This document shows positions 1 through 11,166 of a stretch of 37,580 nt of DNA, in pieces. The notes under the pieces were generated by a model. That model was not told the DNA's origin and did no database searches. It saw only the letters and a program-made list of their open reading frames with translations. The stretch comes from an uncultured Porphyromonadaceae bacterium (lineage in GTDB: Bacteria > Bacteroidota > Bacteroidia > Bacteroidales > Muribaculaceae): contig CAMEGQ010000019.1 of the NCBI GenBank assembly GCA_945916235.1, positions 1 to 37,580 of the forward strand, given 5' to 3'. The number at the start of each line of letters is the position of its first letter. The stretch's first letter is position 1. Position numbers and translations under genes: made by a program.

Positions 1-20
1 GTAGGTAACCGCCCCCTTCC

Positions 21-55
21 AAGCCCCGAGAAGCCCACGCTTCCCGGGGCTTTTT
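21..55 (+). terminator. Rho-independent terminator of an upstream gene
   Basis: A 12-bp stem with one mismatch (AAGCCCCGAGAA pairing with TTCCCGGGGCTT) and an 8-nt loop is followed by a run of T. It probably ends a gene lying before the window. The first 20 bases hold nothing I can identify. Confidence 0.75.
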
Positions 56-99
56 GTGCATATTATGATTCTGATCTGAACGGTATGAGGATGTAAAGC

Positions 100-116
100 G
101 TTATCTATTTGATAAC
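100..116 (+). promoter_or_regulatory. Palindrome at the presumed promoter of the first lipoprotein gene
   Basis: A perfect inverted repeat, GTTATC-TATTT-GATAAC, lies 32 nt before the ATG at 148. Its centre includes TCTATTTG, one mismatch from the Bacteroidota -7 element TAnnTTTG. It could be an operator overlapping the promoter. No convincing -33 element is visible, so the promoter call is weak; the palindrome itself is certain. Confidence 0.35.
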
Positions 117-147
117 ATTTTTAAACATTTTCTATTAGACTGCTAAA

Positions 148-765
148 ATGATGAATAAATTTGCTATAGCCCTTTGCAGCATGGCATGGGGAGCTGTGAT
201 GTTAACATCGTGTAATCCTAAAGAGCGTCTGGCTGAAGAGGTGCAGGGTTGCTGGACCGGAAATCCTGAAACGCTTCAGGATACTGGCGCCATGACGGCT
301 TCACTGGTTCGAGTTTTCCAGTTCACAAAGGGCACAACGCCTACGGAGGGAACTGTGACTATGACAGCTGTCATTACAGTGGAAAACACCATGCAGTCGA
401 ATGACTCGATTATTACTCCGCTGCAGATTTCGGCCTCTGGAACTGCTACAATAACAGGCGTCTATCAGGCCAAAGACGATGATGAACTGATTGTAAGGCT
501 CGACAATACGTCACTCAGTGTCTCGGTAGATCCCGATGGCGTACAGCTCAATTATGATGTCCTTACCGGCGACTCAGCACCTATGGCCGACCGCTTGAAA
601 CCCGGCGCAGCCGTGCTTGCCACCCAGCAGATCAACCGCGCCGCCCAGCATCTGTTCTCGAACTTCACGGAAATTGAAGATATCCATATCAATGGCGACG
701 TGATGCATTGCGAGGTGAAGGATGTCGACCTGGTAATGACGCGCTCGCCGCAAGCTACAGACTGA
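148..765 (+). CDS. Hypothetical lipoprotein, 205 aa
   Basis: The N-terminus is a lipoprotein signal: MMNK, a hydrophobic stretch, then the lipobox LTSC with the lipidated Cys at residue 22. The mature part (from NPKERLAEEVQGCW) is rich in alternating Thr/Val/Ile and predicted beta strands, with a WTG motif near its start, which suggests a small lipocalin-like or beta-sandwich domain. The C-terminus has one more Cys (MHCEVKDVDLV). It is probably anchored to the periplasmic or outer membrane face. I do not recognise the family, and no function can be given. It stands alone between a terminator and the fumarase gene. MMN offers two adjacent starts; the first is used. Confidence 0.75.
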   Translation: MMNKFAIALCSMAWGAVMLTSCNPKERLAEEVQGCWTGNPETLQDTGAMTASLVRVFQFTKGTTPTEGTVTMTAVITVENTMQSNDSIITPLQISASGTATITGVYQAKDDDELIVRLDNTSLSVSVDPDGVQLNYDVLTGDSAPMADRLKPGAAVLATQQINRAAQHLFSNFTEIEDIHINGDVMHCEVKDVDLVMTRSPQATD

Positions 766-1069
766 TCCTATTCCATCCGGATTTAGACCTCTCGTAGCTA
801 TAGACTTCGCCGGTGCCTTTCCTTCTGTGTAGATTCTATGTTGAACCCTCTATCTCAACATAAGTGTTTTGCCGCTCTGCCCCTAGGGGTGGGGCGGTCT
901 GTTTTCCAAGCACTCGGTAAATTTTAGAGCCAATTTTAGGCTCGGAAATCTACAATTTTGCCCTGACGCGGCTTTGGTTGCTAAAAATTTTGTAACTTTG
1001 TGAAACCTATGGCTTCAGCCGATGTAAATGTGTAATACGCAACAAAACAATCAAAAACATATTCGTAAT
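766..1069 (+). promoter_or_regulatory. Intergenic region with fumarase promoter (TAACTTTG at 993-1000)
   Basis: This 304-base gap holds three things. At about 871-907 there is a GC-rich imperfect hairpin (CCGC...GCCCC against GGGGCGG) followed by GTTTT, a weak candidate terminator for the lipoprotein gene. At 927-943 there is an inverted repeat GAGCC-AATTTTA-GGCTC, possibly an operator. At 973-1000 there is a Bacteroidota promoter, TTTG at 973-976 and TAACTTTG at 993-1000, which would give a leader of about 65 nt to the ATG at 1070. Confidence 0.6.
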
Positions 1070-2725
1070 ATGGCAACCAAACCGTTTCATTATCAGGAGA
1101 TGTTCCCCCTCGGCCCTGACACTACCGAGTATTACCATCTCACTTCCGACTATGTATCGACCCAGAATTGGGGCGGCCATGAGTTTCTCGTTGTTGACCC
1201 TGAGGCGCTGACAGTGCTGGCCCGTCAGGCTACTCACGACAACGCTTTCCTGCTCCGCCGCGAGCACAACGAGATGGTGGCAAAAATTCTCCATGATCCC
1301 GAAGCTTCAGCCAACGACAAGTTTGTAGCCCTCACCATGCTCCGCAATGCTGAAATAGCTGCCAAGGGTGTGCTCCCCATCTGCCAGGATACCGGTACGG
1401 CTATCATCCACGGCGAGAAGGGTCAGCTGGTCTATACAGGTTGCGACGACGCTGAGAAACTGTCAAAAGGTGTCTACGACACATATACCACCGACAATCT
1501 GCGTTATTCGCAGAATGCACCTCTGACCATGTATGAGGAGGTTAACACCGGATGCAACCTTCCCGCTCAGATCGACATCCACGCCGGCGAGGGCAACAGC
1601 GACGAGTATCACTTCGTATTCGTGGCAAAGGGTGGCGGTTCGGCCAACAAGACTTATCTTTATCAGGAGACCAAAGCCATCATCAACCCCAAGACTCTGG
1701 TGCCCTTCCTGGTTGAGAAGATGAAATCGCTCGGTACGGCAGCCTGCCCTCCTTACCATATCGCATTCGTGATCGGCGGCACATCGGCCGAGAAGAATCT
1801 AGAGACCGTAAAGAAGGCTTCCATCAAATATTACGACTCACTGCCCACCACCGGCAACGAATACGGACGCGCATTCCGCGACGTAGAGCTTGAGAAAGAA
1901 CTCAAGAAGGCTTCGGAGCAGATCGGCCTCGGCGCTCAGTTCGGCGGTAAATATCTGGCTCACGACATCCGTGTGATCCGTCTGCCGCGCCACGGAGCTT
2001 CGTGCCCCATCGGTATGGGCGTGAGCTGCTCGGCCGACCGTAATGTCAAGGCCAAGATCAACAAGCAGGGTCTCTGGATTGAGAAACTTGACACCAACCC
2101 CGGCGAACTTATCCCCGCAGAGCTTCGCGAAGCAGGCGAAGGCGACGCTGTGAAGATAGACCTCAACCGCCCCATGGCTGAAGTGCTTGCCGAGCTCGAC
2201 AAATTCCCTGTAGCTACCCGCCTGAGCCTGAACGGTACCATCATTGTGGGCCGTGACATCGCTCACGCTAAGATCAAAGAGCGTCTCGACGCCGGCGAAC
2301 CGATGCCCCAGTATCTCAAAGATCACCCCATCTACTATGCCGGTCCCGCTAAGAAACCGGCCGACCTCCCCTCGGGTTCGTTCGGCCCGACCACGGCAGG
2401 GCGTATGGACCCCTACGTTGACCAGTTCCAGAAAGCCGGCGGCTCGATGATTATGATAGCCAAGGGTAACCGCAGCCAGCAGGTGACCGATGCATGCAAG
2501 GCCAACGGCGGCTTCTATCTCGGTTCGATCGGCGGTCCGGCAGCTATTCTGGCTCTCGAATCCATCAAGAATGTCGAACTGCTCGAATATCCCGAGCTCG
2601 GCATGGAGGCTATCTGGAAAATCGAGGTAGAGAACTTCCCCGCCTTCATCCTTGTTGATAATAAAGGGAACGACTTCTTCAAGCAGCTCCCCTCGCAGTG
2701 CGCTGCCTGCAATCTCGCAAAATAA
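1070..2725 (+). CDS. fumA: Class I fumarate hydratase (iron-sulfur)
   Basis: Converts fumarate and malate in the TCA cycle; in anaerobic Bacteroidales it serves the reductive branch leading to succinate. The N-terminal alpha domain carries PICQDTGTA with Cys105. Further conserved Cys lie in TAACPPYH (Cys226) and in [15 protein letters not shown] (Cys312 and Cys320). Three of these should bind the labile [4Fe-4S] cluster, as Cys105, 224 and 318 do in E. coli FumA. The C-terminal beta domain (from about residue 385) contains TAGRMD and [13 protein letters not shown]. The length of 551 aa fits a single-chain class I enzyme. An upstream in-frame ATG at 1028 exists, but homologous sequence begins at MATKPF, and the A-rich stretch before 1070 is a normal Bacteroidota leader. 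The gpmI gene follows after 54 bp, probably in the same transcript. Confidence 0.95.
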   Translation: MATKPFHYQEMFPLGPDTTEYYHLTSDYVSTQNWGGHEFLVVDPEALTVLARQATHDNAFLLRREHNEMVAKILHDPEASANDKFVALTMLRNAEIAAKGVLPICQDTGTAIIHGEKGQLVYTGCDDAEKLSKGVYDTYTTDNLRYSQNAPLTMYEEVNTGCNLPAQIDIHAGEGNSDEYHFVFVAKGGGSANKTYLYQETKAIINPKTLVPFLVEKMKSLGTAACPPYHIAFVIGGTSAEKNLETVKKASIKYYDSLPTTGNEYGRAFRDVELEKELKKASEQIGLGAQFGGKYLAHDIRVIRLPRHGASCPIGMGVSCSADRNVKAKINKQGLWIEKLDTNPGELIPAELREAGEGDAVKIDLNRPMAEVLAELDKFPVATRLSLNGTIIVGRDIAHAKIKERLDAGEPMPQYLKDHPIYYAGPAKKPADLPSGSFGPTTAGRMDPYVDQFQKAGGSMIMIAKGNRSQQVTDACKANGGFYLGSIGGPAAILALESIKNVELLEYPELGMEAIWKIEVENFPAFILVDNKGNDFFKQLPSQCAACNLAK

Positions 2726-2779
2726 GCAGGCTGACGCATGCCGATAATTTAAAATCCAAGTACAACAATTCATAACAAT

Positions 2780-4297
2780 ATGGCACATAAAGCTTTATTA
2801 ATGATTCTCGACGGCTGGGGCATCGGCGACCGCTCCAAGAGCGACGCCATCTATACGGCCCATCCCGAATTCTGGAATCATCTGATTGAAACATATCCTC
2901 ACTCCGAACTGCAGACCTCGGGCGAAAACGTCGGTCTGCCCGACGGCCAGATGGGTAACTCCGAAGTGGGTCACCTCAACATCGGAGCCGGCCGCGTGGT
3001 CTATCAGGACCTCGTGAAGATTAACAAGGCCATAGCCGACGGCTCAATTCTGGACAATCCCCAGATCAAGGATGCTTTCTCCTATGCCAAAAACAATGGC
3101 AAGGCCATCCACTTCATGGGGCTGACCTCCACCGGCGGCGTTCACTCGTCGCTTGAGCATATCTTCGCTCTCTGCGATATCGCCAAGAAGTATGAGCTTG
3201 ACAAGGTGTACCTCCACTGCTTCATGGATGGCCGCGATACCGACCCCCGTTCGGGTAAAGGCTTCATCGAGCAGCTGACGGAGCATTGCGACAAGACCAC
3301 CGGCAAAATCGCCTCTGTCATTGGACGTTACTACGCCATGGACCGCGACAAACGCTGGGACCGTGTGAAAGTGGCTTACGATCTGCTCGTTAATGGCGAA
3401 GGCAAACAGGCTACCGACATGGTCGAGGCTATGCAGCAGAGCTACGACGAGGGTGTTACCGACGAATTCGTCAAACCCATCAACAACGCTACCGTCGACG
3501 GTACGATCAAGCCCGGCGATGCCGTAATCTTCTTCAATTACCGCAACGACCGCGCAAAAGAGCTGACAATTGTTCTTACCCAGCATGATATGCCGGAAGA
3601 GGGGATGAAGACAATCCCCGGCCTGCAGTATTACTGCATGACCCCTTACGACGCTTCATTTACCGGTGTACATATCCTTTTCCCCAAGGAGAATGTAGAC
3701 AATACTCTGGCCGAATACCTCTCGAATCAGGGGAAGACCCAGCTCCACATCGCCGAGACCGAAAAATATGCCCATGTGACATTCTTCTTCAACGGTGGCC
3801 GCGAGGCAGCTTTCCCCAAAGAAGACCGTATTCTGGTGCCTTCGCCCAAGGTAGCCACTTATGACCTCAAGCCCGAAATGAGCGCTTACGAGGTGGCCGA
3901 CAAGCTCACTGAGGCTATCCGCAGCGAGAAGTACGACTTCATCGTGGTCAATTTCGCCAACGGCGACATGGTGGGTCATACCGGAGTCTATGACGCTATC
4001 GAAAAGGCAGTCAAGGCTGTGGACAAATGCGTGAAGGAAGTGGTAACTGCCGCTCTTGCAGCTGATTACGAAACCATTATCATAGCCGACCATGGCAATG
4101 CCGACCATGCAATCAATGCTGACGGCACTCCTAACACGGCTCACTCGCTCAACCCCGTGCCCTGCGTCTACGTATCGAAGGAGAAGGGCGCCACGGTAGC
4201 AAATGGCCGTCTGGCCGACGTCGCTCCTACCATCCTCCATATCATGGGGCTTCCCCAGCCTAAGGAGATGACAGGCAATGACTTGGTAAAACCCTGA
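2780..4297 (+). CDS. gpmI: 2,3-bisphosphoglycerate-independent phosphoglycerate mutase
   Basis: Interconverts 3- and 2-phosphoglycerate in glycolysis using two Mn ions and a phosphoserine intermediate. The alkaline-phosphatase-fold core is evident: [10 protein letters not shown] near the N-terminus (Asp11 metal ligand), [17 protein letters not shown] with the nucleophile Ser61, [21 protein letters not shown], and DHGNADH near the C-terminus. The length of 505 aa is usual for the family. It lies 54 bp downstream of the fumarase on the same strand and is followed by a strong hairpin at 4316-4355, so the two central-carbon genes may form a short operon. Confidence 0.97.
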   Translation: MAHKALLMILDGWGIGDRSKSDAIYTAHPEFWNHLIETYPHSELQTSGENVGLPDGQMGNSEVGHLNIGAGRVVYQDLVKINKAIADGSILDNPQIKDAFSYAKNNGKAIHFMGLTSTGGVHSSLEHIFALCDIAKKYELDKVYLHCFMDGRDTDPRSGKGFIEQLTEHCDKTTGKIASVIGRYYAMDRDKRWDRVKVAYDLLVNGEGKQATDMVEAMQQSYDEGVTDEFVKPINNATVDGTIKPGDAVIFFNYRNDRAKELTIVLTQHDMPEEGMKTIPGLQYYCMTPYDASFTGVHILFPKENVDNTLAEYLSNQGKTQLHIAETEKYAHVTFFFNGGREAAFPKEDRILVPSPKVATYDLKPEMSAYEVADKLTEAIRSEKYDFIVVNFANGDMVGHTGVYDAIEKAVKAVDKCVKEVVTAALAADYETIIIADHGNADHAINADGTPNTAHSLNPVPCVYVSKEKGATVANGRLADVAPTILHIMGLPQPKEMTGNDLVKP

Positions 4298-4315
4298 TCG
4301 TTAGCCTAAAACAAT

Positions 4316-4355
4316 AAATTGGCGGCTTCTCTGAATCTGGAGGAGCCGCCAATTT
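4316..4355 (+). terminator. Hairpin between convergent gpmI and ligA
   Basis: A perfect 12-bp stem (AAATTGGCGGCT with AGCCGCCAATTT) lies between the two convergent genes and can work from either side. The + strand has no long T run after the stem, but the A/T-rich stem base and position support a shared terminator. Confidence 0.7.
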
Positions 4356-4456
4356 GGCGTTTATAAGCTGTAGATTTACGCTTTTCTGAAAGCAGAATGG
4401 AGCGGACTGGTCAGGTATATGCAAGAATGACTGACGCAGACCGGAGCCAGGTTTTG

Positions 4457-7041
<2,585 letters not shown>

Positions 7042-7060
7042 TGAGCAAACGGTTGATACT

Positions 7061-7092
7061 GTGTCTAAACCTAAAAATTAGTGTGTCTAAAC
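7061..7092. repeat. Short direct repeat GTGTCTAAAC x2
   Basis: The 10-mer GTGTCTAAAC occurs at 7061-7070 and 7083-7092, with starts 22 bp apart. It spans the nadD stop codon and the gap before the DUF5063 gene. It could be a recognition site or only a small local duplication. Confidence 0.5.
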
Positions 7093-7635
7093 GTATAAAT
7101 GGTGTGTGCGGATATAATCTGAAACCTCAGCGGGCACGAGATTGTTCACAGCCTCGCCGCGGCGGATGCGATTGCGTACTTCAGTGCTCGAGATGTTAAA
7201 CTGCGGCACGTCGATACATCCTTCCGCTTTGTATCCCGGCCGGGGATAGACTATGGGTCTGAAATCGCGCATAAGTTCATCAGAGGCGCGCCAGCGGTTG
7301 AAAATCAGCAGGTTGTCAGACCCTATTATAAGGCGGAACTTTTCGTCGGGATACATCTGCTCAAGCCGCCGCAGGGTGTCGATGGTGTACGACGGGCGCG
7401 GCATTGTCAGCTCTATGTCGCAGGCTTTCAGCCCTTTGTGGTCCTTGACGGCCAGTTGCAGCATAGCCATTCGGTCGGCATCGGATGCCAGCTCCCTTGA
7501 ATCTGCTTTCAGCGGATTCAAGGGCGACAGCGTAAGCCATACCTCGTCGACAATGCTCTGATCCACAATGGCTTGGGCAAGCTGTATGTGGCCGCAGTGC
7601 ACCGGGTTGAACGACCCTCCGAAGATGCCGATCAC
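7087..7635 (-). CDS. nadD: Nicotinate-nucleotide adenylyltransferase
   Basis: Transfers AMP from ATP to nicotinate mononucleotide in NAD synthesis. The N-terminal nucleotidyltransferase signature GGSFNPVHCGH (from about residue 5) contains the HxGH element. IIGSDNLLIFNRW is the conserved mid-protein motif, and the C-terminal ISSTEVRNRIRRG is the ATP-binding ISSTxxR motif. The length of 182 aa is normal for a Bacteroidota NadD. Its start overlaps the gmk stop by 4 bp (ATGA type), so the two are translationally coupled. Confidence 0.95.
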   Translation of the reverse strand: MIGIFGGSFNPVHCGHIQLAQAIVDQSIVDEVWLTLSPLNPLKADSRELASDADRMAMLQLAVKDHKGLKACDIELTMPRPSYTIDTLRRLEQMYPDEKFRLIIGSDNLLIFNRWRASDELMRDFRPIVYPRPGYKAEGCIDVPQFNISSTEVRNRIRRGEAVNNLVPAEVSDYIRTHHLYV

Positions 7636-8210
7636 TTATCCTTGGCTATAAAATCCGACATATATTTTTCTACCTGGGCGATGGCCTCGGGCAGCTGGTC
7701 GTTGACCACCACGCAGTCGTATTTATCCTGAAATCCCAGCTCGAATTCAGCGCGGGCCACACGCTGGTCGATCTCCTGAGTCAGCTCGCTGCCGCGGGCC
7801 ACGAGGCGCCGGCGCAGCTCACCGATGCTCGGCGGCGCTATGAAGATGCTGAGCGCATCGTCGCCGAATTTCTCTTTTACGTTGACTCCGCCTTTTACAT
7901 CGATATCGAGAATTACATTGTGCCCTTTTTCGATGTTGTCGCGGATTTCGCTCCAGAGCGTGCCGTAGTAACGGCCTGGATACACCTGCTCATACTCTAC
8001 GAATGCTCCTTCGGCTATGAGGTCGGAAAATTCCTGGTCGGAGAGGAAATGATAGCTTACGCCGTCCACTTCGCCCGGACGCGGCTTGCGGTTTGTGGCC
8101 GATACCGAGAATCGCAGATCAAGCTCTCCGCGGTCCATGATGTCGCCGATGATAGTCGATTTGCCGCAGCCCGAAGGCGCGGAGATTATGATGAGTTTTC
8201 CTTTTTTCAT
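7632..8210 (-). CDS. gmk: Guanylate kinase
   Basis: Phosphorylates GMP to GDP using ATP. The P-loop SAPSGCGKST lies at about residues 10-19. The GMP-binding region includes SVSATNRKPRPGEVDGVSYHF and EYEQVYPGRYYGT, with the usual Arg and Tyr contacts. ILDIDVKGGVNVK carries the conserved Asp, and RRRLVARGSE forms the lid. The full length of 192 aa matches the family. It overlaps nadD by 4 bp and follows the yicC stop after about 42 bp. Confidence 0.97.
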   Translation of the reverse strand: MKKGKLIIISAPSGCGKSTIIGDIMDRGELDLRFSVSATNRKPRPGEVDGVSYHFLSDQEFSDLIAEGAFVEYEQVYPGRYYGTLWSEIRDNIEKGHNVILDIDVKGGVNVKEKFGDDALSIFIAPPSIGELRRRLVARGSELTQEIDQRVARAEFELGFQDKYDCVVVNDQLPEAIAQVEKYMSDFIAKDK

Positions 8211-8252
8211 GACTGGAAATGGTTGAGGTTTCTTTTTATGGCGCGACGGCTG

Positions 8253-9128
8253 TTACATCGCGTTGAGCACCTGCTCCTTGATCTGCTCAAGCTCGTCTTT
8301 CATCTTCACCACGAGAATCTGCATCTCGGCGTGGTTGCTCTTGGAGCCGAGGGTATTGATCTCGCGCCCCATCTCCTGCGAGATGAATCCGAGCTTCTTG
8401 CCCTGCCCCTTGGGCCCGTGGAGCGTCTCCATGAAATAGTCGAGATGCTGGCGCAGACGCTGCTTCTCTTCGTTGATGTCGAGTTTTTCGATGTAGAATA
8501 TCATCTCCTGCTCCAGGCGTCCCTTGTCGTATTCCGCCTTGGGTATCGATGCCAGGCCGTCTTCGATGCGGGCGCGGATTTTTACCAGGCGTTCCGTCTC
8601 ATAAGGCGCCACCTGCCCCAGAAGGTCGGAGATATGGCTGATGCGCGAGGTGAAGAAGGCTTCGAGCTTCTTCCCCTCCACTTCGCGATATTCCATCAAG
8701 GCCCCGGTGGCTTTGCGCACACCCTCGAGGATGGCTGCACGCTCCTCATCGCCGATTTCGCCCGTCACGTCGCTTTTCACCGTGTCGGGGAAACGCAGAA
8801 GCACGCTGTACCAGTCGTCGGGCAGCGGTATCGACAGCGCCGCCGACATCTGCTCTATCTGCTTCTTGTAGTCGGCCATTACTGGGATGTTCAGCTGCGC
8901 GGTCGACTCGGCGGCGGTGTTTTCTACATACATGTTCATCTCCGCTTTGCCGCGCTCCAGTATGGGAGCGATTTCGTTGCGCATGTCAAGCTCCAGCGAG
9001 CGGTAGGCTGCCGGCACACGCACCGACAGGTCGAGCTGCTTGCTGTTGAGCGACTTAATCTCGAAAGTGAATTTTTTGGTCTGGTATTCCACTACGGCAC
9101 TGCCAAACCCGGTCATTGATAGTAACAT
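8253..9128 (-). CDS. yicC: YicC family endoribonuclease-like protein
   Basis: The protein starts with MTGFGSAVVE and ends with NHAEMQILVVKMKDELEQIKEQVLNAM, the characteristic ends of the YicC N-terminal and DUF1732 C-terminal domains. E. coli YicC has been described as an endoribonuclease acting on a small RNA; activity here is inferred from the family only. The conserved SLNSKQLDLSVRVP, EKLDINEEKQRL and GKKLGFISQEMGREINT motifs are intact. The length of 291 aa is normal. It opens the five-gene minus-strand run and shares an intergenic region with the divergent tsaB. The pairing yicC-gmk is widespread. Confidence 0.93.
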   Translation of the reverse strand: MLLSMTGFGSAVVEYQTKKFTFEIKSLNSKQLDLSVRVPAAYRSLELDMRNEIAPILERGKAEMNMYVENTAAESTAQLNIPVMADYKKQIEQMSAALSIPLPDDWYSVLLRFPDTVKSDVTGEIGDEERAAILEGVRKATGALMEYREVEGKKLEAFFTSRISHISDLLGQVAPYETERLVKIRARIEDGLASIPKAEYDKGRLEQEMIFYIEKLDINEEKQRLRQHLDYFMETLHGPKGQGKKLGFISQEMGREINTLGSKSNHAEMQILVVKMKDELEQIKEQVLNAM

Positions 9129-9222
9129 CGTTATATAGGATCCTTACAGTTTCTAATGCATAACGGGGCGTGAGAGAGTGGGGCCTCAAGATTATCGCCG
9201 CTTCGGGCCACATTCTTAATTG

Positions 9223-9260
9223 CAAAGATAAACAAAATTCGTTTGAAAGCCGTAACTTTG
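9223..9260. promoter_or_regulatory. Divergent promoters for yicC (-) and tsaB (+)
   Basis: On the minus strand 9223-9230 reads TATCTTTG, and on the plus strand 9253-9260 reads TAACTTTG. Both fit the Bacteroidota -7 element. They would give leaders of about 90 nt for yicC and 110 nt for tsaB. No clear -33 TTG was found for either, so the assignment rests on the -7 elements. The remainder of this 246-bp gap shows nothing else. Confidence 0.5.
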
Positions 9261-9374
9261 CAGTGGCGATTAAGGAAAAATTTTACTCCGCCCTTTTTCC
9301 GCAGTTAATTGTCAGGAGGTTGACGCCCCTGCGCGCCATAATCCCGGCTTACCGCAAACTTTTAGCCTCAGCTT

Positions 9375-10064
9375 ATGCCTACCATACTTAACATAGAGAC
9401 CTCTACAAGTGTATGCTCCGTAGCGCTCACCTCCGAAGGCGCTGTGCTTGAGCATTTTGAAGAATTTCAAGGGAAAAACCATGCCACAGTGCTCAGTGGA
9501 TTTATCAAAGGTTGCCTCGACCATCTGCGGCGCCATGAGATGAAGCTCGATGCTGTGGCCGTATCCATCGGTCCGGGCAGCTACACTGGCCTGCGTATCG
9601 GGCTGAGCGAGGCTAAAGGGCTGGCTTATGCTCTGGATGTGCCCCTCATCGGCGTGGATACGCTTAAGATAATGTCGGTCAATGTGATGTTCAACCACGA
9701 TGTCGCTCCCGATGCCCTGTTTGCTCCGATGATTGATGCGCGACGGATGGAGGTCTACACCGCCATCTACGATCTGGCGCTCAACACTCTGGTTGAACCA
9801 ACACCTCTGATACTGGAGCCGGATTCGTATGTCAAATGGCTCGAACGCGGGGAAGTGCTCTTCTTTGGCGACGGTTCCGACAAGGCCCGCGGCCTCTTTA
9901 CCTCGCCCAACGCGCATTTCATTCCCGACGTGAACCCTCTGGCGGTCGATATGCTTCCGCTTTCCGACCAGGCCTTCCGCGCCGGCCGTTTCCTCGACCT
10001 TGCTTACTCCACCCCTACATATCTTAAGGAATTCCAGGCCACAAAACCCAAACGCCTTTTCTGA
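9375..10064 (+). CDS. tsaB: tRNA threonylcarbamoyladenosine biosynthesis protein TsaB
   Basis: Part of the TsaB-TsaD-TsaE complex that makes t6A at position 37 of ANN-decoding tRNAs. It has the ASKHA start ILNIETSTSVCSVAL, then KNHATVLSGFIKGCL and the diagnostic VSIGPGSYTGLRIGLSEAKGLAYAL at about residues 65-90 (motif GPGSYTGLR). The length of 229 aa is as expected. The C-terminal half contains the usual MIDARRMEVYTA. It is monocistronic, divergent from yicC, and ends in a terminator at 10163. Confidence 0.95.
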   Translation: MPTILNIETSTSVCSVALTSEGAVLEHFEEFQGKNHATVLSGFIKGCLDHLRRHEMKLDAVAVSIGPGSYTGLRIGLSEAKGLAYALDVPLIGVDTLKIMSVNVMFNHDVAPDALFAPMIDARRMEVYTAIYDLALNTLVEPTPLILEPDSYVKWLERGEVLFFGDGSDKARGLFTSPNAHFIPDVNPLAVDMLPLSDQAFRAGRFLDLAYSTPTYLKEFQATKPKRLF

Positions 10065-10162
10065 ACCGCTTCTGCTTCTGCTTACAGTGATTGACGGATA
10101 GCTAAAGCGGTGGGGGATGCGATGGGAAACGGAAATGCGGGGAAGATGGGATGCGTAGATAC

Positions 10163-10203
10163 AAAAGAGGTTGCCCGCACACTACTTCGGACAACCTCCT
10201 TTT
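10163..10203. terminator. Bidirectional terminator between tsaB and the convergent lipoprotein gene
   Basis: AAAAGAGGTTG pairs with CAACCTCCTTTT (one bulged base), with an extra CCG/CGG pairing inside. The flanking A and T runs let it work on both strands. A second weaker inverted repeat, AGCAGC...GCTGCT, follows just downstream at about 10205-10231. Confidence 0.75.
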
Positions 10204-10253
10204 AGCAGCAGAGCCTCTCGGATCGCTGCTAAACAACTCAAATGTATGTCGTC

Positions 10254-10877
10254 TTATTCGGCAGACTCGGCTGAGTCGTCGATTACTTCGTAATCCAGAG
10301 CTACCACGTAATAGGAGCTGAGGTAGGGTTTGCCTTCTTTGGCTTCACGCTCTGCGATGCGTGCGCGATAGTCGGCAATCTGGGCTTCGTATGTCTCGAT
10401 GTTTACCTGACCCTGAGCTTTGCGCTCGGTCTCGCAACCGGAAGCAGCTACTTTCACGGTGTCGGCCACGGCCTGACCCTTCTCTTTGGCTACGTTGGCC
10501 ATGTAGGTCTTATACTGCTCTTCCATCTGGTCGACCATCTCGGGGGTGATGCGGCTTTCTGTCACTACGCCCATTACGCGCAGAGCTTTGTGGATGGTCT
10601 CCGGGGGAAAGTAGCCGCCCATTTCGGGAGTTGCGTCGCAGCGAATCATAGTGTTGTCGTCGGAGCCAAGCAGGAACGCTTTGGTGCCGCCGTGTTTGCA
10701 AAGGTGGGATACTACACCTTCAATCACGATGGTGTCGCCTTCATAGGCTGCTGCGTTGGCTACGATGGAGTCAACCGATACAAGGTGTTCAGCCTCTTCG
10801 GCATTTTCAGATTTGTTGGAGCAGGATGCGGCAAGAATCATTACTGCGGCAGCTGCAAGGAATTCTAACTTTTTCAT
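10254..10877 (-). CDS. Lipoprotein with OB-fold-like domain, 207 aa
   Basis: The signal peptide MKKLEFLAAAAVMILAASC ends in the lipobox LAASC, with Cys19 as the lipid site. Residues about 33-100 (VDSIVANAAAYEGDTIVIEG, SHLCKHGGTKAFLLG, and VMGVVTESRIT) look like the small OB-fold domain found in secreted bacterial proteins. Residues about 107-190 are highly charged and likely helical or coiled-coil. The paired residues in CKHGG could hint at metal or redox chemistry, but that is speculation. It is the last gene of the tgt-LptF/G run, 14 bp after the small membrane protein, and ends before the bidirectional terminator. The function is unknown. Confidence 0.75.
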   Translation of the reverse strand: MKKLEFLAAAAVMILAASCSNKSENAEEAEHLVSVDSIVANAAAYEGDTIVIEGVVSHLCKHGGTKAFLLGSDDNTMIRCDATPEMGGYFPPETIHKALRVMGVVTESRITPEMVDQMEEQYKTYMANVAKEKGQAVADTVKVAASGCETERKAQGQVNIETYEAQIADYRARIAEREAKEGKPYLSSYYVVALDYEVIDDSAESAE

Positions 10878-10891
10878 TGCGGGTAAATGTT

Positions 10892-11149
10892 TTATTGATT
10901 ATTGTTATTGTGTTTTCTTCTTTTGAGAGATACACCGCCGATGATAAGAGCTATTGCCGCGAGATATACCAGTGCGGCTTTGCCGCTCCAGCGGGTCAGG
11001 CGCGGGTAGGCAAGCGAGTCGGAGGTGGAAGTGAACGACAGAGTGAAGGGGAACAGCCAGTCGGCTGCTTTTGCGGCCGATGAGCGGGCGATATGATTCT
11101 CAAATTGTCCGGCAAGCCTGTAACCATCGGGTGTGCGCTTCACAGCCAT
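10892..11149 (-). CDS. Small membrane protein, 85 aa, unknown
   Basis: The reading frame fits tightly between the LptF/G-type permease (17-bp gap) and the lipoprotein (14-bp gap), so it is probably translated. It has a polar N-terminal half, one clear membrane segment at about residues 57-74 (KAALVYLAAIALIIGG) and a basic tail (SLKRRKH) ending in an Asn run. That predicts a single-pass protein with its C-terminus in the cytoplasm. I recognise no family. Its position suggests a role connected with the neighbouring lipoprotein or permease, but nothing in the sequence proves this. Confidence 0.5.
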   Translation of the reverse strand: MAVKRTPDGYRLAGQFENHIARSSAAKAADWLFPFTLSFTSTSDSLAYPRLTRWSGKAALVYLAAIALIIGGVSLKRRKHNNNNQ

Positions 11150-11166
11150 CCTTTGGAAACCGGCTC

